A stretch of 64,000 nucleotides of DNA from Alloboseaceae bacterium BT-24-1 (GTDB lineage: Bacteria > Pseudomonadota > Alphaproteobacteria > Rhizobiales > Beijerinckiaceae), in NCBI GenBank assembly GCA_025846845.1, contig JAOYTL010000001.1, positions 434,001-498,000 of the forward strand, read 5' to 3'. This document shows positions 25,132 to 34,513 of this stretch, one piece after another. Within the stretch, counting starts at the first letter, position 1; every line of letters starts with the position of its first letter. Both the position numbers and the translations under genes were made by a program. The notes beneath the pieces were generated by a model. The model made no database searches and was not told the DNA's origin. It saw nothing but the letters and a program-made list of their open reading frames with translations.

Positions 25132-28100
25132 TGAACCTGCCCGAGGCCTGCATCCGCCGCCCGGTCATGACGACCCTCCTGATGGCGACGTTCCTGATCT
25201 TCGGGCTGTTCGCCTTCAAGCAGTTGCCGGTTGCGGCCCTGCCCCGGGTCGATTTCCCGACCATCAATGTCAGCGCCCGCCTGCCCGGCGCCAGCCCTGA
25301 GACGATGGCCTCCTCGATCGCTGCGCCGCTCGAGCGCGAATTCGCCTCGATCTCAGGCATCACCTCGATGTCGTCGGTCTCGCAGCAGGGCTCGACCTCG
25401 ATCACGCTGCAGTTCGACCTCAACCGCAATATCGACGGCGCGGCGCTCGATGTGCAGGCCGCGCTCAGCGCCACCACCCGGCGCCTGCCGCCCGAGCTCC
25501 CTGCCCCACCCAGCTTCAGGAAGGTCAATCCGGCCGACCAGCCGGTGCTGTTCATGGTGCTGACCTCGGCGACCAAGCCGCTCTACGAGGTTCACGAGTT
25601 CGGCGAGAACATCCTGCAGCAGCAGATCTCGCAATTGCCCGGCGTCGCCCAGGTCAACATCTTTGGTGCGCAGAAATATGCGGTGCGGGTGCGGGTCAAC
25701 CCCGACGCCGTGTCCGCCCGCGGCCTTGCCCTCAGCGATGTGCGCAGCGCCATCGCCGCCGCGAACTCGAATTCCCCGGTCGGCACGCTGAACGGCACCA
25801 ACCAGCGCATGGTGCTGGGTGCCACCGGCCAGATGGAACGCGCCAGCGAATACGGCAACCTGATCATCTCGCAGAAGAACGGCGTGCCGATCCGCCTCAA
25901 CGACGTGGCGCAGATCCTCGACTCGGTCGAGAACGACCAGACCGGCAGCTGGTACAACGGCCAGCGCTCGATCATGCTGGCGGTCTATCGCCAGTCGGAT
26001 GCCAATACCGTTCAGGTCGTCGACAGCATCAAGAGCCGGCTCGACGCCTATCGCGCGCAATTGCCGGCGGCGATCGATCTCGTCGTGCTCAACGACCGCT
26101 CGATCCCGATCCGCGAGGCGGTCGAGGACGTCGAGGTCTCGCTGATGATCGCGATCGCCCTCGTGGTCATGGTGATCTTTCTGTTCTTGAAGAGTTTCGC
26201 CGCGACGGTGATCCCGACGCTGGCGCTGCCGATCTCGCTGGTCGGCACCTTCGCAATCATGCACGCGCTGGGCTATTCGCTCGACAACATCTCGCTGCTG
26301 GCGCTGACGCTCGCCGTCGGCTTCGTCGTCGACGATGCCATCGTCATGCTGGAGAACATCATCCGGCATATCGAGATGGGCAAGAAGCCGTTCCAGGCTG
26401 CGCTCGACGGCTCGCGCGAGATCGGCTTCACCATCCTGTCGATCACCATCTCGCTGGTCGCGGTCTTCATCCCCGTCTTCTTTATGGGCGGCGTGGTCGG
26501 CAAGGTCTTCGCCGAGTTCGCCGGCACGATCGCGGCAGCGATCATCGTCTCCGGCTTCGTCTCGCTGACGCTGACGCCGATGCTGTGCGCCCGCTTCCTC
26601 AAGGCGCACGACCATCACAAGAAGCCGAACATTGTCGAACGCGTGTTCGAAGCCGGCTTCCAGGGCATGCTCAGCGCCTATCGCTGGACGCTCGACGCCG
26701 TGCTGAAGGCGCGCTTCCTGATGCTGCTGGTGACGCTCGGCACTGTCTATGTCTCGGTCCAGCTCTATATCGACGTGCCCAAGGGCTTCTTCCCGACCGA
26801 GGATACCGGGCTCTTGCGCGGCGCCACCGAAGGTCCGCCGGACACCTCCTTCGAGGCGATGGCGGCGCGCCAGATGCGCGTCGCGGAGATCGTCAAGGCC
26901 GATCCGGCGATCGACTACCTGACCTCGAACATCGGCGGCTTCAACGCCACCAATAACGGCTTCATGTTCATCGCCCTGAAGCCGAAGGACCAGCGCGACA
27001 AGGCCGATGTGGTGATCGCCCGCCTGCGCCGCGCCGTCTCGGAGGTGCCCGGCATCACCGCGGTGTTCCAGCAGGTCCAGAACATCAACCTGAACGCCGG
27101 CCGCTCCTCGCGGGCGCAGTACCTGTATTCGCTGCAAGGGCCCGATCTTGGCGCCCTGTTCAACTACGCGCCGCTGATGCAGCAGCGCCTGTCGCAGCTG
27201 CCGCAGCTGCGCGACGCCAATATCGACCTGCAATTGCGCAATCCCCAGCTCTCGATCGAGATCGACCGCGAGCGCGCCGCCAGCCTCGGCATCTCCAGCG
27301 ACCAGATCCGCCAGGCGCTCGGCAACGCCTTCGGCTCGCGCCAGATCGCGACGATCTTCACTCCGTCGACCGACTATCAGGTCATTATGGAGGCCGAGCG
27401 CGCCTACCAGCAGGACCCGGCGGTGCTGTCGCGCCTGCTGCTCAAGGCCGCCAACGGCCAGAACGTACCGCTGGAGACGGTGGCGACGATCAAGCCGAGC
27501 GTCGGGCCGCTCGCCGTCAACCGAATCTCGCAGCAGCCGGCGGTGACGATCTCGTTCAACACCGCGCCCGGCGTCTCGCTCGGCGAAGCCGTCAATGCGA
27601 TCCGCGCGGCCGAGCGCGAAGTGAATCTTCCAGCTTCGATCGTGACCAGCTTTGCGGGCTCGGCCCAGCTCTTCCAGGATGCGCTGAAGGGCCAGGGCCT
27701 GCTGATCTTTGCCGCGATCCTGGTGATCTACATCATCCTCGGCATTCTCTACGAGAGCTTCATCCACCCGATCACGATCCTGTCCGGCCTGCCCTCGGCC
27801 GGTCTCGGCGCGCTGCTCGCGCTGCAGTACTTCCACATGGACCTGTCGGTGATCGCGATCATCGGCATCCTGATGCTGGTCGGCATCGTCAAGAAGAACG
27901 CGATCATGATGGTCGACTTCGCGATCGAGCGCCGCAAGATGGGCGACGACGCGCTGACGGCGATCCGCGATGCAGCGCTCGTCCGCTTCCGGCCGATCAT
28001 GATGACGAGCTTCGCCGCGATCTTCGGCGTGCTGCCGATCGCGCTCGGCGCCGGCGCCGGTGCGGAACTGCGGCAGCCGCTTGGCATTGCCGTGGTCGGC

Positions 28101-28277
28101 GGCCTCATCGTTTCGCAGTTGCTGACGCTCTACATCACGCCCGTCGTCTACTTCTATCTCGACAAGGTCGACAGCTGGCTTTCCGGCCGCGGTCGCGGCG
28201 AGCGGGAGGAAGCGGCGGCGATTCCAGGCGCAGTGCCGGTCGCGATCCCGCAGGCGGTCCATCGCCGGCAGGATTGA
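25131..28277 (+). CDS. RND efflux pump, inner membrane transporter (HAE1/MdtBC-like)
   Basis: A 1048-residue proton-driven exporter with twelve membrane segments and two large periplasmic loops, the full length for AcrB/MdtB-type pumps. The proton-relay acidic pair is seen in helix 4 (GFVVDDAIVMLEN, near residue 400). The N-terminal CIRRPVMTTLLM and the C-terminal GIVKKNAIMMVDFA near 920 are family signatures. Its substrates may include drugs, detergents or plant phenolics, but specificity cannot be read off. It is translated together with the adaptor gene. Confidence 0.94.
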   Translation: MNLPEACIRRPVMTTLLMATFLIFGLFAFKQLPVAALPRVDFPTINVSARLPGASPETMASSIAAPLEREFASISGITSMSSVSQQGSTSITLQFDLNRNIDGAALDVQAALSATTRRLPPELPAPPSFRKVNPADQPVLFMVLTSATKPLYEVHEFGENILQQQISQLPGVAQVNIFGAQKYAVRVRVNPDAVSARGLALSDVRSAIAAANSNSPVGTLNGTNQRMVLGATGQMERASEYGNLIISQKNGVPIRLNDVAQILDSVENDQTGSWYNGQRSIMLAVYRQSDANTVQVVDSIKSRLDAYRAQLPAAIDLVVLNDRSIPIREAVEDVEVSLMIAIALVVMVIFLFLKSFAATVIPTLALPISLVGTFAIMHALGYSLDNISLLALTLAVGFVVDDAIVMLENIIRHIEMGKKPFQAALDGSREIGFTILSITISLVAVFIPVFFMGGVVGKVFAEFAGTIAAAIIVSGFVSLTLTPMLCARFLKAHDHHKKPNIVERVFEAGFQGMLSAYRWTLDAVLKARFLMLLVTLGTVYVSVQLYIDVPKGFFPTEDTGLLRGATEGPPDTSFEAMAARQMRVAEIVKADPAIDYLTSNIGGFNATNNGFMFIALKPKDQRDKADVVIARLRRAVSEVPGITAVFQQVQNINLNAGRSSRAQYLYSLQGPDLGALFNYAPLMQQRLSQLPQLRDANIDLQLRNPQLSIEIDRERAASLGISSDQIRQALGNAFGSRQIATIFTPSTDYQVIMEAERAYQQDPAVLSRLLLKAANGQNVPLETVATIKPSVGPLAVNRISQQPAVTISFNTAPGVSLGEAVNAIRAAEREVNLPASIVTSFAGSAQLFQDALKGQGLLIFAAILVIYIILGILYESFIHPITILSGLPSAGLGALLALQYFHMDLSVIAIIGILMLVGIVKKNAIMMVDFAIERRKMGDDALTAIRDAALVRFRPIMMTSFAAIFGVLPIALGAGAGAELRQPLGIAVVGGLIVSQLLTLYITPVVYFYLDKVDSWLSGRGRGEREEAAAIPGAVPVAIPQAVHRRQD

Positions 28278-28324
28278 GAATTCCCGCAGCTTATCGAGCG
28301 GTTGAGTTGGCCATAAGTGACGGT

Positions 28325-28429
28325 GTCATCCCGGACGGAGCCAAGCGGAGATCCGGGATCCATTCCGGAGCCTTGCCGAAAGAGGTTCCGGAATGGGTCC
28401 CGGGTCTCCCTCTGGTCGCCCGGGACGAC
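28325..28429. repeat. Long imperfect palindrome in the gap after the RND pump
   Basis: Outer arms GTCATCCCGGACG (28325-28337) and CGCCCGGGACGAC (28417-28429) and inner arms 28347-28369 and 28386-28409 pair with few mismatches; the inner pair alone is 23 bases. The inner loop is about 16 bases. The words TCATCCCGGAC and GGAGATCCGGGA are typical of a mobile-like intergenic repeat seen in many alphaproteobacteria. It would form a strong hairpin in RNA and may end the pump transcript. Confidence 0.65.
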
Positions 28430-28655
28430 CCGCGCCTTTTGGGAAGCAAGCGCCTCTTGAAATCATTGCGTTTGCGGCCAGTCTCTCAGGGCAAGGGCTG
28501 CCGGTTTCCCGCCGGACTGCCAACGCCGGCCTGACTATTAACGATGAAGTCCGCTTTCCGGGGGCTGAAATGCGGCGGCCGTTGAGTCTTAACGAAAAGT
28601 AAACTAAGCCCATAAAGCGGCGGACAATGAACTAGCGAGCGATGGAGTAATCGCG
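28430..28655. other. Rest of the 378-base gap between the RND pump and the DUF2865 gene
   Basis: After the palindrome I see no gene in this stretch. TTGAGT and TAAGCC spaced by 17 bases near 28582-28610 give a weak candidate promoter for the DUF2865 gene. Confidence 0.35.
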
Positions 28656-29762
28656 GTGCTTCGTGTCCGTAATGTCGATTGCCTGCGTTCCGATCCTGTC
28701 CCGCCGACCGGTTCCAGCTCCTCGACGGAAGTGAATCCCGTTTCGCGTGGCCGCAGCAGCGGCCTGCGCCTCGCGGCCATGGCCGGCTTCGGGCTTGCAC
28801 TCGGCGCAGGTGGCACGGTTCTGACCGTCTCCCTGGTCCAGGCCGAGGATGATGCCGGCATTCGCGCCTTCCATCGCGAGGAAGCCGCTCGCCGGGCAGA
28901 ACGTGCACCGGCTCGCGCCGCTTACGCCTCCGTTCCCGTATCGGCCTATGCTCCCGCCCGCCAGATCTGGTCAGTGCCATTCTTCCAGGCGCGCCCGGAA
29001 GGGCGCCTAAGCCCGCCGCCAGTCGCGCTCAATCCGTTCAAGCCGATCCAGGCCGCACCGAAGCAGGCGCAGCAGAAGCAAAAGCTGCCAGCGATGCGCT
29101 ATGACACGGTGTCCGGCGCGGCCGACGTGACGCGGACCCTCTGCGTACGCCTCTGCGACGGCTTCCATGCGCCGATCGGTCATCTGCGCAGCCAGTCCGA
29201 CCTCAGGGCGCATGAGGCGCTCTGCCAGGCCGCCAATCCCGGGGTGCCGGTCAAGGTCTTCAAGGTCGCGGCCGGTGCTGCAACCATCGATGATGCGGTG
29301 GCGAGCGATGGCAAGACCTATCGCGCCCTGCCGATGGCCTATGCCTATGAGCGCGGCGCCGATCCGGCTTGCCGGCCGGCGATCGCGACCGCCAACGATC
29401 GCCGTGTCTCGCTGCTGCGCGACTTCACCTTGCGGCCGGGCGACAGCATCGTGCTCGACGGGCGGGTTCGCACCTTCACCGGCTCCGGCAAGTGGCCCTA
29501 TACCGCGGCGGACTTTCGTGATTTTCGCGGCTCGCCCGAGCTGACCGCCAGCGACCGCCGCAAGATCGACGAGAAGGTCGGTATCTCGCACGCAGAGGCG
29601 CAGGTTCGCACCTTGCGCCGGCAGATGCGGGTGCGCGAGGCCAGCCTGCACGACGACAACTTTGCCAGCGACGCACTCGGTCTGCGCGGCATGCTCAATC
29701 CGCGCGATGGCATCGCCAATCCGGCGCGCGTGGTCCTGCAGACGCCTTTCGCGCGGAACTGA
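28656..29762 (+). CDS. DUF2865 domain exported protein
   Basis: A 368-residue protein starting with GTG (GGAG is nine bases upstream). A hydrophobic segment at about residues 38-60 looks like a signal anchor or a late signal peptide. The conserved DUF2865 block begins TRTLCVRLCDGFHAPIG near residue 165 with two close cysteines; two more occur in ALCQAANPG and DPACRPA. The family is confined largely to Hyphomicrobiales and has no known function; a periplasmic place is likely. The C-terminal region is basic and helical. Confidence 0.82.
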   Translation: MLRVRNVDCLRSDPVPPTGSSSSTEVNPVSRGRSSGLRLAAMAGFGLALGAGGTVLTVSLVQAEDDAGIRAFHREEAARRAERAPARAAYASVPVSAYAPARQIWSVPFFQARPEGRLSPPPVALNPFKPIQAAPKQAQQKQKLPAMRYDTVSGAADVTRTLCVRLCDGFHAPIGHLRSQSDLRAHEALCQAANPGVPVKVFKVAAGAATIDDAVASDGKTYRALPMAYAYERGADPACRPAIATANDRRVSLLRDFTLRPGDSIVLDGRVRTFTGSGKWPYTAADFRDFRGSPELTASDRRKIDEKVGISHAEAQVRTLRRQMRVREASLHDDNFASDALGLRGMLNPRDGIANPARVVLQTPFARN

Positions 29763-29889
29763 GCTACATGATGGGATGATTGTCCTGGGCTTTTGATCCT
29801 AGGATAATTCACCCAAGATCCACCGAAAGATCGATGGACGACCGAATGGCCTTCCGGCACATTCGCTGCGTTGCAGCATGGAGCCGAGC

Positions 29890-30939
29890 ATGACGACCAA
29901 GACGCCACGCCAGTTCTACCGCCCGCTGGCGATCGGCGCGCCTGAGCCCTACCGGGAGCTGCCGCTGCGGCTGGAGCGGATGATCCATTTCGTGCCGCCG
30001 CATCTGGAAAAGGTGCGCGCCAAGGTTCCGGAGCTCGCAGGCCAGGTCGATATCGTGCTCGGCAATCTCGAGGACGCCATTCCGGTCGAGGCGAAGCAGG
30101 CGGCACGCGACGGCTTCATCGCGCTGGCCAAGGCGACTGATTTCGGCGCCACCGGACTGTGGACGCGGGTCAATGCGCTGAACTCGCCCTGGTTCCTCGA
30201 CGATATCGCCGCGATCATGGGCGAGATCGGCGGCAAGCTCGACGTCGTCATGGTGCCCAAGGTCGAGGGCCCCTGGGACATCCACTATGTCGATCAGCTG
30301 CTGGCGCAATATGAAGCGCGGCATGCGCTGCGCAAGCCGGTGCTGATACACGCCATCCTGGAGACGGCCGAGGGCGTCAAGAACGTCGATGCGATCGCGA
30401 CCGCCTCCCCGCGCATGCACGGCATGAGCCTTGGGCCGGCCGATCTTGCCGCCTCTCGCGCGATGAAGACGACCCGCGTCGGCGGCGGCCACCCGGAATA
30501 CAAGGTGATCGCCGATTCGACACCGGACGGCGGTCCGCGTGCCGTCGCGCAGCAGGATCTGTGGCATTATACGCTGGCGAAGATGGTCGACGCCTGCGCC
30601 TCGGCCGGCCTGAAGCCGTTCTATGGCCCGTTCGGCGATTTCTCGGACGCAGCCGCCTGCGAGGCGCAGTTCCGCAATGCCTTCCTGCTCGGCTGTGCCG
30701 GCGCCTGGACGCTGCATCCTTCCCAGATCGAGATCGCCAAGCGCGTCTTCAGCCCCGATCCCGACGAGGTCGCCTTTGCCAAACGCATCCTCGAAGCCAT
30801 GCCTGACGGCTCGGGAGCGGTGATGATCGACGGCAAGATGCAGGACGATGCGACCTGGAAGCAGGCCAAGGTCATCGTCGACCTGGCGCGGCAGGTAGCG
30901 GCGCGCGATCCAGCCTTGGCAATACGTTACAACCTCTGA
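29890..30939 (+). CDS. mcl: L-malyl-CoA/beta-methylmalyl-CoA lyase, Chloroflexus-like
   Basis: A 349-residue HpcH/HpaI-citrate lyase family enzyme that splits or forms malyl-CoA (acetyl-CoA plus glyoxylate) or methylmalyl-CoA. NLEDAIP near residue 59 holds acidic metal or CoA-binding residues, and ILETAEGVKN near 154 and GPADLAASRAMKTTRVGGG near 179 are further blocks. Length and wording (FYRPLAIGAPEPYREL at the N-terminus, MIDGKMQDDATWKQAKVI near the end) recall the Chloroflexus Mcl I know, more than the shorter Methylobacterium serine-cycle enzyme. ATG 29890 is preceded by GGAG; ATG 29878 is an alternative. It stands alone. Confidence 0.88.
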   Translation: MTTKTPRQFYRPLAIGAPEPYRELPLRLERMIHFVPPHLEKVRAKVPELAGQVDIVLGNLEDAIPVEAKQAARDGFIALAKATDFGATGLWTRVNALNSPWFLDDIAAIMGEIGGKLDVVMVPKVEGPWDIHYVDQLLAQYEARHALRKPVLIHAILETAEGVKNVDAIATASPRMHGMSLGPADLAASRAMKTTRVGGGHPEYKVIADSTPDGGPRAVAQQDLWHYTLAKMVDACASAGLKPFYGPFGDFSDAAACEAQFRNAFLLGCAGAWTLHPSQIEIAKRVFSPDPDEVAFAKRILEAMPDGSGAVMIDGKMQDDATWKQAKVIVDLARQVAARDPALAIRYNL

Positions 30940-31057
30940 AGATCACCAGTCCGCGACATCCGGGGATATTGACGCATTTGCGACGTAATCCTAGGTCAAG
31001 CGCTGGGCGCGGCGACGACATCGGCAATGACGGCCGACTTGGGGCTGAACGAGGGAC

Positions 31058-31387
31058 ATGGAATCACGCACGGCGAAATTTCGGATCGGCGATGTGGTGC
31101 GCCATCGCGTCTACCCGTTCCGGGGCGTGATCTTCGACGTTGATCCGGTGTTCTCGAACTCGGAAGAGTGGTGGCTGGCGATCCCGGAGCACCTGCGGCC
31201 GTCCAAGGACCAGCCGTTCTACCATCTCTTCGCCGAGAACGAGGAGACCGAGTATGTCGCTTACGTCTCGGAACAAAATCTCGTGATCGACGAGTCCGGC
31301 CAACCGGTCCGGCACCCGCAGGCGCGCGAATATTTTCGGCGCGACCGCAAGGGCAAGTACCGGATCGACAAGTCGGAGCTGAACTGA
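31058..31387 (+). CDS. hspQ: Heat shock protein HspQ
   Basis: A 109-residue member of the HspQ/YccV family, a hemimethylated-DNA-binding fold that in enterobacteria specifies substrates for the Lon protease and speeds DnaA turnover. The sequence FRIGDVVRHRVYPFRGVIFDVDP (begins residue 8, given in parts) and the HLFAENEETEYVAYVSEQNL block near 68 are typical. GAGGG precedes the ATG. The C-terminal extension of about 20 residues (RRDRKGKYRIDK) is common in alphaproteobacteria. Confidence 0.92.
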   Translation: MESRTAKFRIGDVVRHRVYPFRGVIFDVDPVFSNSEEWWLAIPEHLRPSKDQPFYHLFAENEETEYVAYVSEQNLVIDESGQPVRHPQAREYFRRDRKGKYRIDKSELN

Positions 31388-31432
31388 GTTTCAACCGGCA
31401 ATTGGGCTTTGTGCTGACGAAGGAACCGATTC

Positions 31433-33061
31433 GTGAGCATCAGCCATGCCGACATCGTCATTCTCGGCGGCGGCCATAACGGGCTCGTCTGCGCCTTCTA
31501 CCTCGCCAGGGCCGGGCTGAAGGTCACCGTGCTGGAGCGGCGCGCCGTGGTCGGTGGCGCAGCCGTCACCGAGGAGTTCCACCCCGGCTTTCGCAACTCC
31601 ACTGCGAGCTACACTGTCAGCCTGCTCAACCCGCGCATCATCGAGCAGATGGAGCTGGCACGGCATGGGCTCAGGATCGTCGAGCGGCGGATGGCGAACT
31701 TCATGCCGCTGCCGGATGGGCGCTATCTCGCCGCCGGCGAGGGGCGCACGGAAGCGGAGGTGGCAAAGTTCTCGGTCCGCGACGCCAAGCGGTTGCAGGC
31801 CTATGGCGAGCGGCTGGAACGGGTCGCCGCCATACTGCGCGACCTCGTGCTGCAGGCGCCGCCCAATCTTGTTGAAGGCGGCTGGCTTGCCGCCTTGCCG
31901 CAGATGCTGGAAGCGGCTGCCCTTGGGCGACGCGTCGCCGGGCTCGACCAGGCCGGACGGCGCGACCTGCTCGACCTCTTCGCCAAGTCGGCAGGCGACT
32001 GGCTCGACGGCTGGTTCGAAAGCGACCCGATCAAGGCCCTGTTCGGCTTCGACAGCGTCGTGGGCAATTATGCCAGCCCCTACACGCCGGGCTCTGCCTA
32101 TGTGCTGCTGCATCACGTCTTCGGGGAGGTCAACGGCAAGCGCGGCGCCTGGGGCCACGCGCTCGGCGGCATGGGCGCGATCACGCAGGCGATGGCGCAG
32201 GCCTGCGCTGAACAGGGCGTCGAGATCCGTTTGGAGGCGCCGGTCGCCCAGGTGCTGACGGAGAAGGGCCGCGTCGTTGGCGCCGTGACGGAGCGGGGCG
32301 AAGTCGTGCGGGCGCGCGCCGTGGTGTCGAACCTGCATCCGCGCCTGCTGTTCGAGCGGTTCGTCGACCCGGCGATCGTCCCGACCGATTTCGGCGAGCG
32401 CATCCGCCGCTATGCCTCGGGCTCGGGTACATTCCGAATGAATCTGGCGCTGTCGGAGCTGCCGCGCTTCGCCTGCCTGCCGGAACAGGGCGACCATCTC
32501 ACCGCAGGCATCATCATCGCGCCGTCGCTCGGCTATATGGACCGCGCTCATGCGCAGGCGCGGCTGTCAGGTTGGTCGAGCGAGCCGATCGTCGAGATGC
32601 TGATCCCGTCGACGCTTGACGACAGCCTCGCCCCGCCCGGTCGGCATGTCGCAAGCCTGTTTTGCCAGCATGTCGCGCCAAGCCTGCCGAACGGCGAGAG
32701 CTGGGAAGCGCATCGCGACACGGTGGCCGATCTGATGATCGAGACCGTGGACCGCTATGCTCCCGGATTCCGCGACTCGGTCATCGGCCGGCTGGCTCTG
32801 GCGCCGAGCGATCTGGAGGAGCGTTTCGGACTGATCAGCGGCGACATCTTCCACGGTCGCCTGACGCTCGACCAGCTCTTCAGCGCCCGCCCGGTGCTCG
32901 GCCACGCCGATTATCGCATGCCGGTGCCGGGCCTTTACCTCTGCGGCTCCGGTGCCCATCCAGGCGGGGGCGTCACCGGCGCGCCGGGCCATAACGCAGC
33001 CCGCTCCGTGCTCACCGATCTGCAGCCTCGGCGCTTCGGGCTGCGGCCACGGCGAGCGTAA
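31433..33061 (+). CDS. FAD-dependent oxidoreductase, PYROXD2/phytoene desaturase-like
   Basis: A 542-residue flavoprotein with the N-terminal dinucleotide motif IVILGGGHNGLV (about residue 8) followed by LERRAVVGG, as in carotene desaturases, and the C-terminal FAD block LYLCGSGAHPGGGVTGAPGHNAA near 503. The H of GGGHNG in place of the usual Ala/Gly and the overall length fit the PYROXD2-like branch rather than CrtI; no carotenoid genes are near. The substrate is unknown. The start is GTG with AAGGA upstream, 45 bases after hspQ, so they may be co-transcribed. Confidence 0.85.
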   Translation: MSISHADIVILGGGHNGLVCAFYLARAGLKVTVLERRAVVGGAAVTEEFHPGFRNSTASYTVSLLNPRIIEQMELARHGLRIVERRMANFMPLPDGRYLAAGEGRTEAEVAKFSVRDAKRLQAYGERLERVAAILRDLVLQAPPNLVEGGWLAALPQMLEAAALGRRVAGLDQAGRRDLLDLFAKSAGDWLDGWFESDPIKALFGFDSVVGNYASPYTPGSAYVLLHHVFGEVNGKRGAWGHALGGMGAITQAMAQACAEQGVEIRLEAPVAQVLTEKGRVVGAVTERGEVVRARAVVSNLHPRLLFERFVDPAIVPTDFGERIRRYASGSGTFRMNLALSELPRFACLPEQGDHLTAGIIIAPSLGYMDRAHAQARLSGWSSEPIVEMLIPSTLDDSLAPPGRHVASLFCQHVAPSLPNGESWEAHRDTVADLMIETVDRYAPGFRDSVIGRLALAPSDLEERFGLISGDIFHGRLTLDQLFSARPVLGHADYRMPVPGLYLCGSGAHPGGGVTGAPGHNAARSVLTDLQPRRFGLRPRRA

Positions 33062-33112
33062 CCGAAGCAATCGATCAGAGACCACCGCAATCCTACCCGT
33101 CTGAGACCGGTG

Positions 33113-34510
33113 CTAAGCGCTGCGCTCAGCCTGCGGGAAACGTGCGGTAAAGGCGCCTTCCCGCTCGGGCGGCAGCCTGACCAAGAGTGCCAGCGCGCCG
33201 TCCTCCGCATCCTCGCGTTCGAGGATTTCGCCATTGGCGTGCAGCCAGGCCAGCGACTTGCCGTCGCCCGGTGGCAGGGTGAGCCGGTAGATCGGCCGGG
33301 TTCGCGCGATGCGCTGCTCGATCGCATCGGTCAGCGGGCCCATCCCCTCGCCGGTCAGCGCCGAAACCAGCACCGGGCGCGAGGCGCCCAGCTTGAGCGT
33401 GGCGAGCGCCGCCTGGCGCTCACGCTCGTCGCCCGAAAGCAGGTCAGCCTTGTTCCAGACTTCGATGACGCGGTTGCCATCCTCGGGATCAATACCGAGA
33501 TCGCGCAGAATGCCCTGGACATCGGCGGCCTGGGCCTGCGTATCCTCGTGCGAGACGTCTCGGACATGCAGCAGAACATCCGCCTCGATCGCGTCCTCGA
33601 GCGTGGCGCGGAAGGCAGCGACGAGTTGCGTCGGCAGGTCGGAAATGAAGCCGACCGTATCCGACAGCATGATCCTGGCGCCATGCGGCAGCTTGAGTGC
33701 CCGCGCCGTCGGGTCGAGCGTGGCGAAGAGCATGTCCTGCGCCAAGACCTCAGCCGATGTCAGCCGGTTGAACAGCGTCGACTTGCCGGCATTGGTGTAG
33801 CCGACCAGTGCAACCACCGGATAAGGCACGCGTTTGCGGCTGGCGCGATGCAGTGAGCGGGTGCGCTTCACGCTCTCGAGCTCGCGCTCGATCTTGGTCA
33901 TCCGCTCCTGGATGATGCGCCGGTCGGCTTCGATCTGGGTCTCGCCCGGGCCGCCAAGGAAGCCGAAGCCGCCGCGCTGGCGCTCCAGGTGGGTCCAGGA
34001 CCTGACCAGGCGGCTCTTCTGGTAATTGAGATGGGCGAGCTCGACCTGCAGCGCGCCCTCGCGCGTGCGGGCGCGCCGGCCGAAGATCTCGAGGATCAAG
34101 CCGGTGCGGTCGATGACCTTGCAGCCAAAGGTTTTTTCGAGATTGCGCTGCTGGACCGGCGACAAGGCGCAGTCCATCACGACAAGACCGATCTCCTCGA
34201 TCTTGACGCGCTCGCCGAGCTCCTCGACCTTGCCCTTGCCGAGATAGGTCGCAGGACGCAGCGCGCTCAGGATGACCGGGATCGCCTCGACGATCTGGAG
34301 ATCGATGGCGCTGGCCAGTCCAAACGCCTCGTCCAGCCGCGCCGCATGGCTGCGCTGGTTCTCGTCAGCCGGGCTGGTCCGGCTGACGGCATGGCGCGCC
34401 CGATAGGGGCCAACCACGAAGGCGCGGGTATCGGCCGCAAGGGCGTGCTCGGCCGCGTCGATCGAGAGTCCGATCGAGCTTCCGTCGCCCGCCCCGGCCT
34501 TGCCGCCCAC
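33113..34510 (-). CDS. hflX: GTPase HflX
   Basis: A 465-residue ribosome-associated GTPase that splits stalled 70S ribosomes. The N-terminal HflX domain (about 25-200) contains GKGKVEELG and the glycine-rich GGFGFLGGPGETQIEADRR. The G domain follows with P-loop GYTNAGKST (about 236), switch DTVGF (280) and NKAD. The start is GTG, three bases after the hfq stop. MazG, which often follows hflX in alphaproteobacteria, is absent here; the next gene is convergent. Confidence 0.95.
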   Translation of the reverse strand: MGGKAGAGDGSSIGLSIDAAEHALAADTRAFVVGPYRARHAVSRTSPADENQRSHAARLDEAFGLASAIDLQIVEAIPVILSALRPATYLGKGKVEELGERVKIEEIGLVVMDCALSPVQQRNLEKTFGCKVIDRTGLILEIFGRRARTREGALQVELAHLNYQKSRLVRSWTHLERQRGGFGFLGGPGETQIEADRRIIQERMTKIERELESVKRTRSLHRASRKRVPYPVVALVGYTNAGKSTLFNRLTSAEVLAQDMLFATLDPTARALKLPHGARIMLSDTVGFISDLPTQLVAAFRATLEDAIEADVLLHVRDVSHEDTQAQAADVQGILRDLGIDPEDGNRVIEVWNKADLLSGDERERQAALATLKLGASRPVLVSALTGEGMGPLTDAIEQRIARTRPIYRLTLPPGDGKSLAWLHANGEILEREDAEDGALALLVRLPPEREGAFTARFPQAERSA

Positions 34511-34513
34511 GGG

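Noticed and set aside
25353..28262. Minus-strand open frame of 969 codons
   Set aside because: It is the antisense shadow of the RND pump gene. The product is rich in Arg, Asp and His with no domain, as expected for a GC-rich opposite strand.
31433..33061. Carotenoid phytoene desaturase CrtI
   Set aside because: No crt genes are near and the N-terminal motif and length fit the PYROXD2-like branch better.
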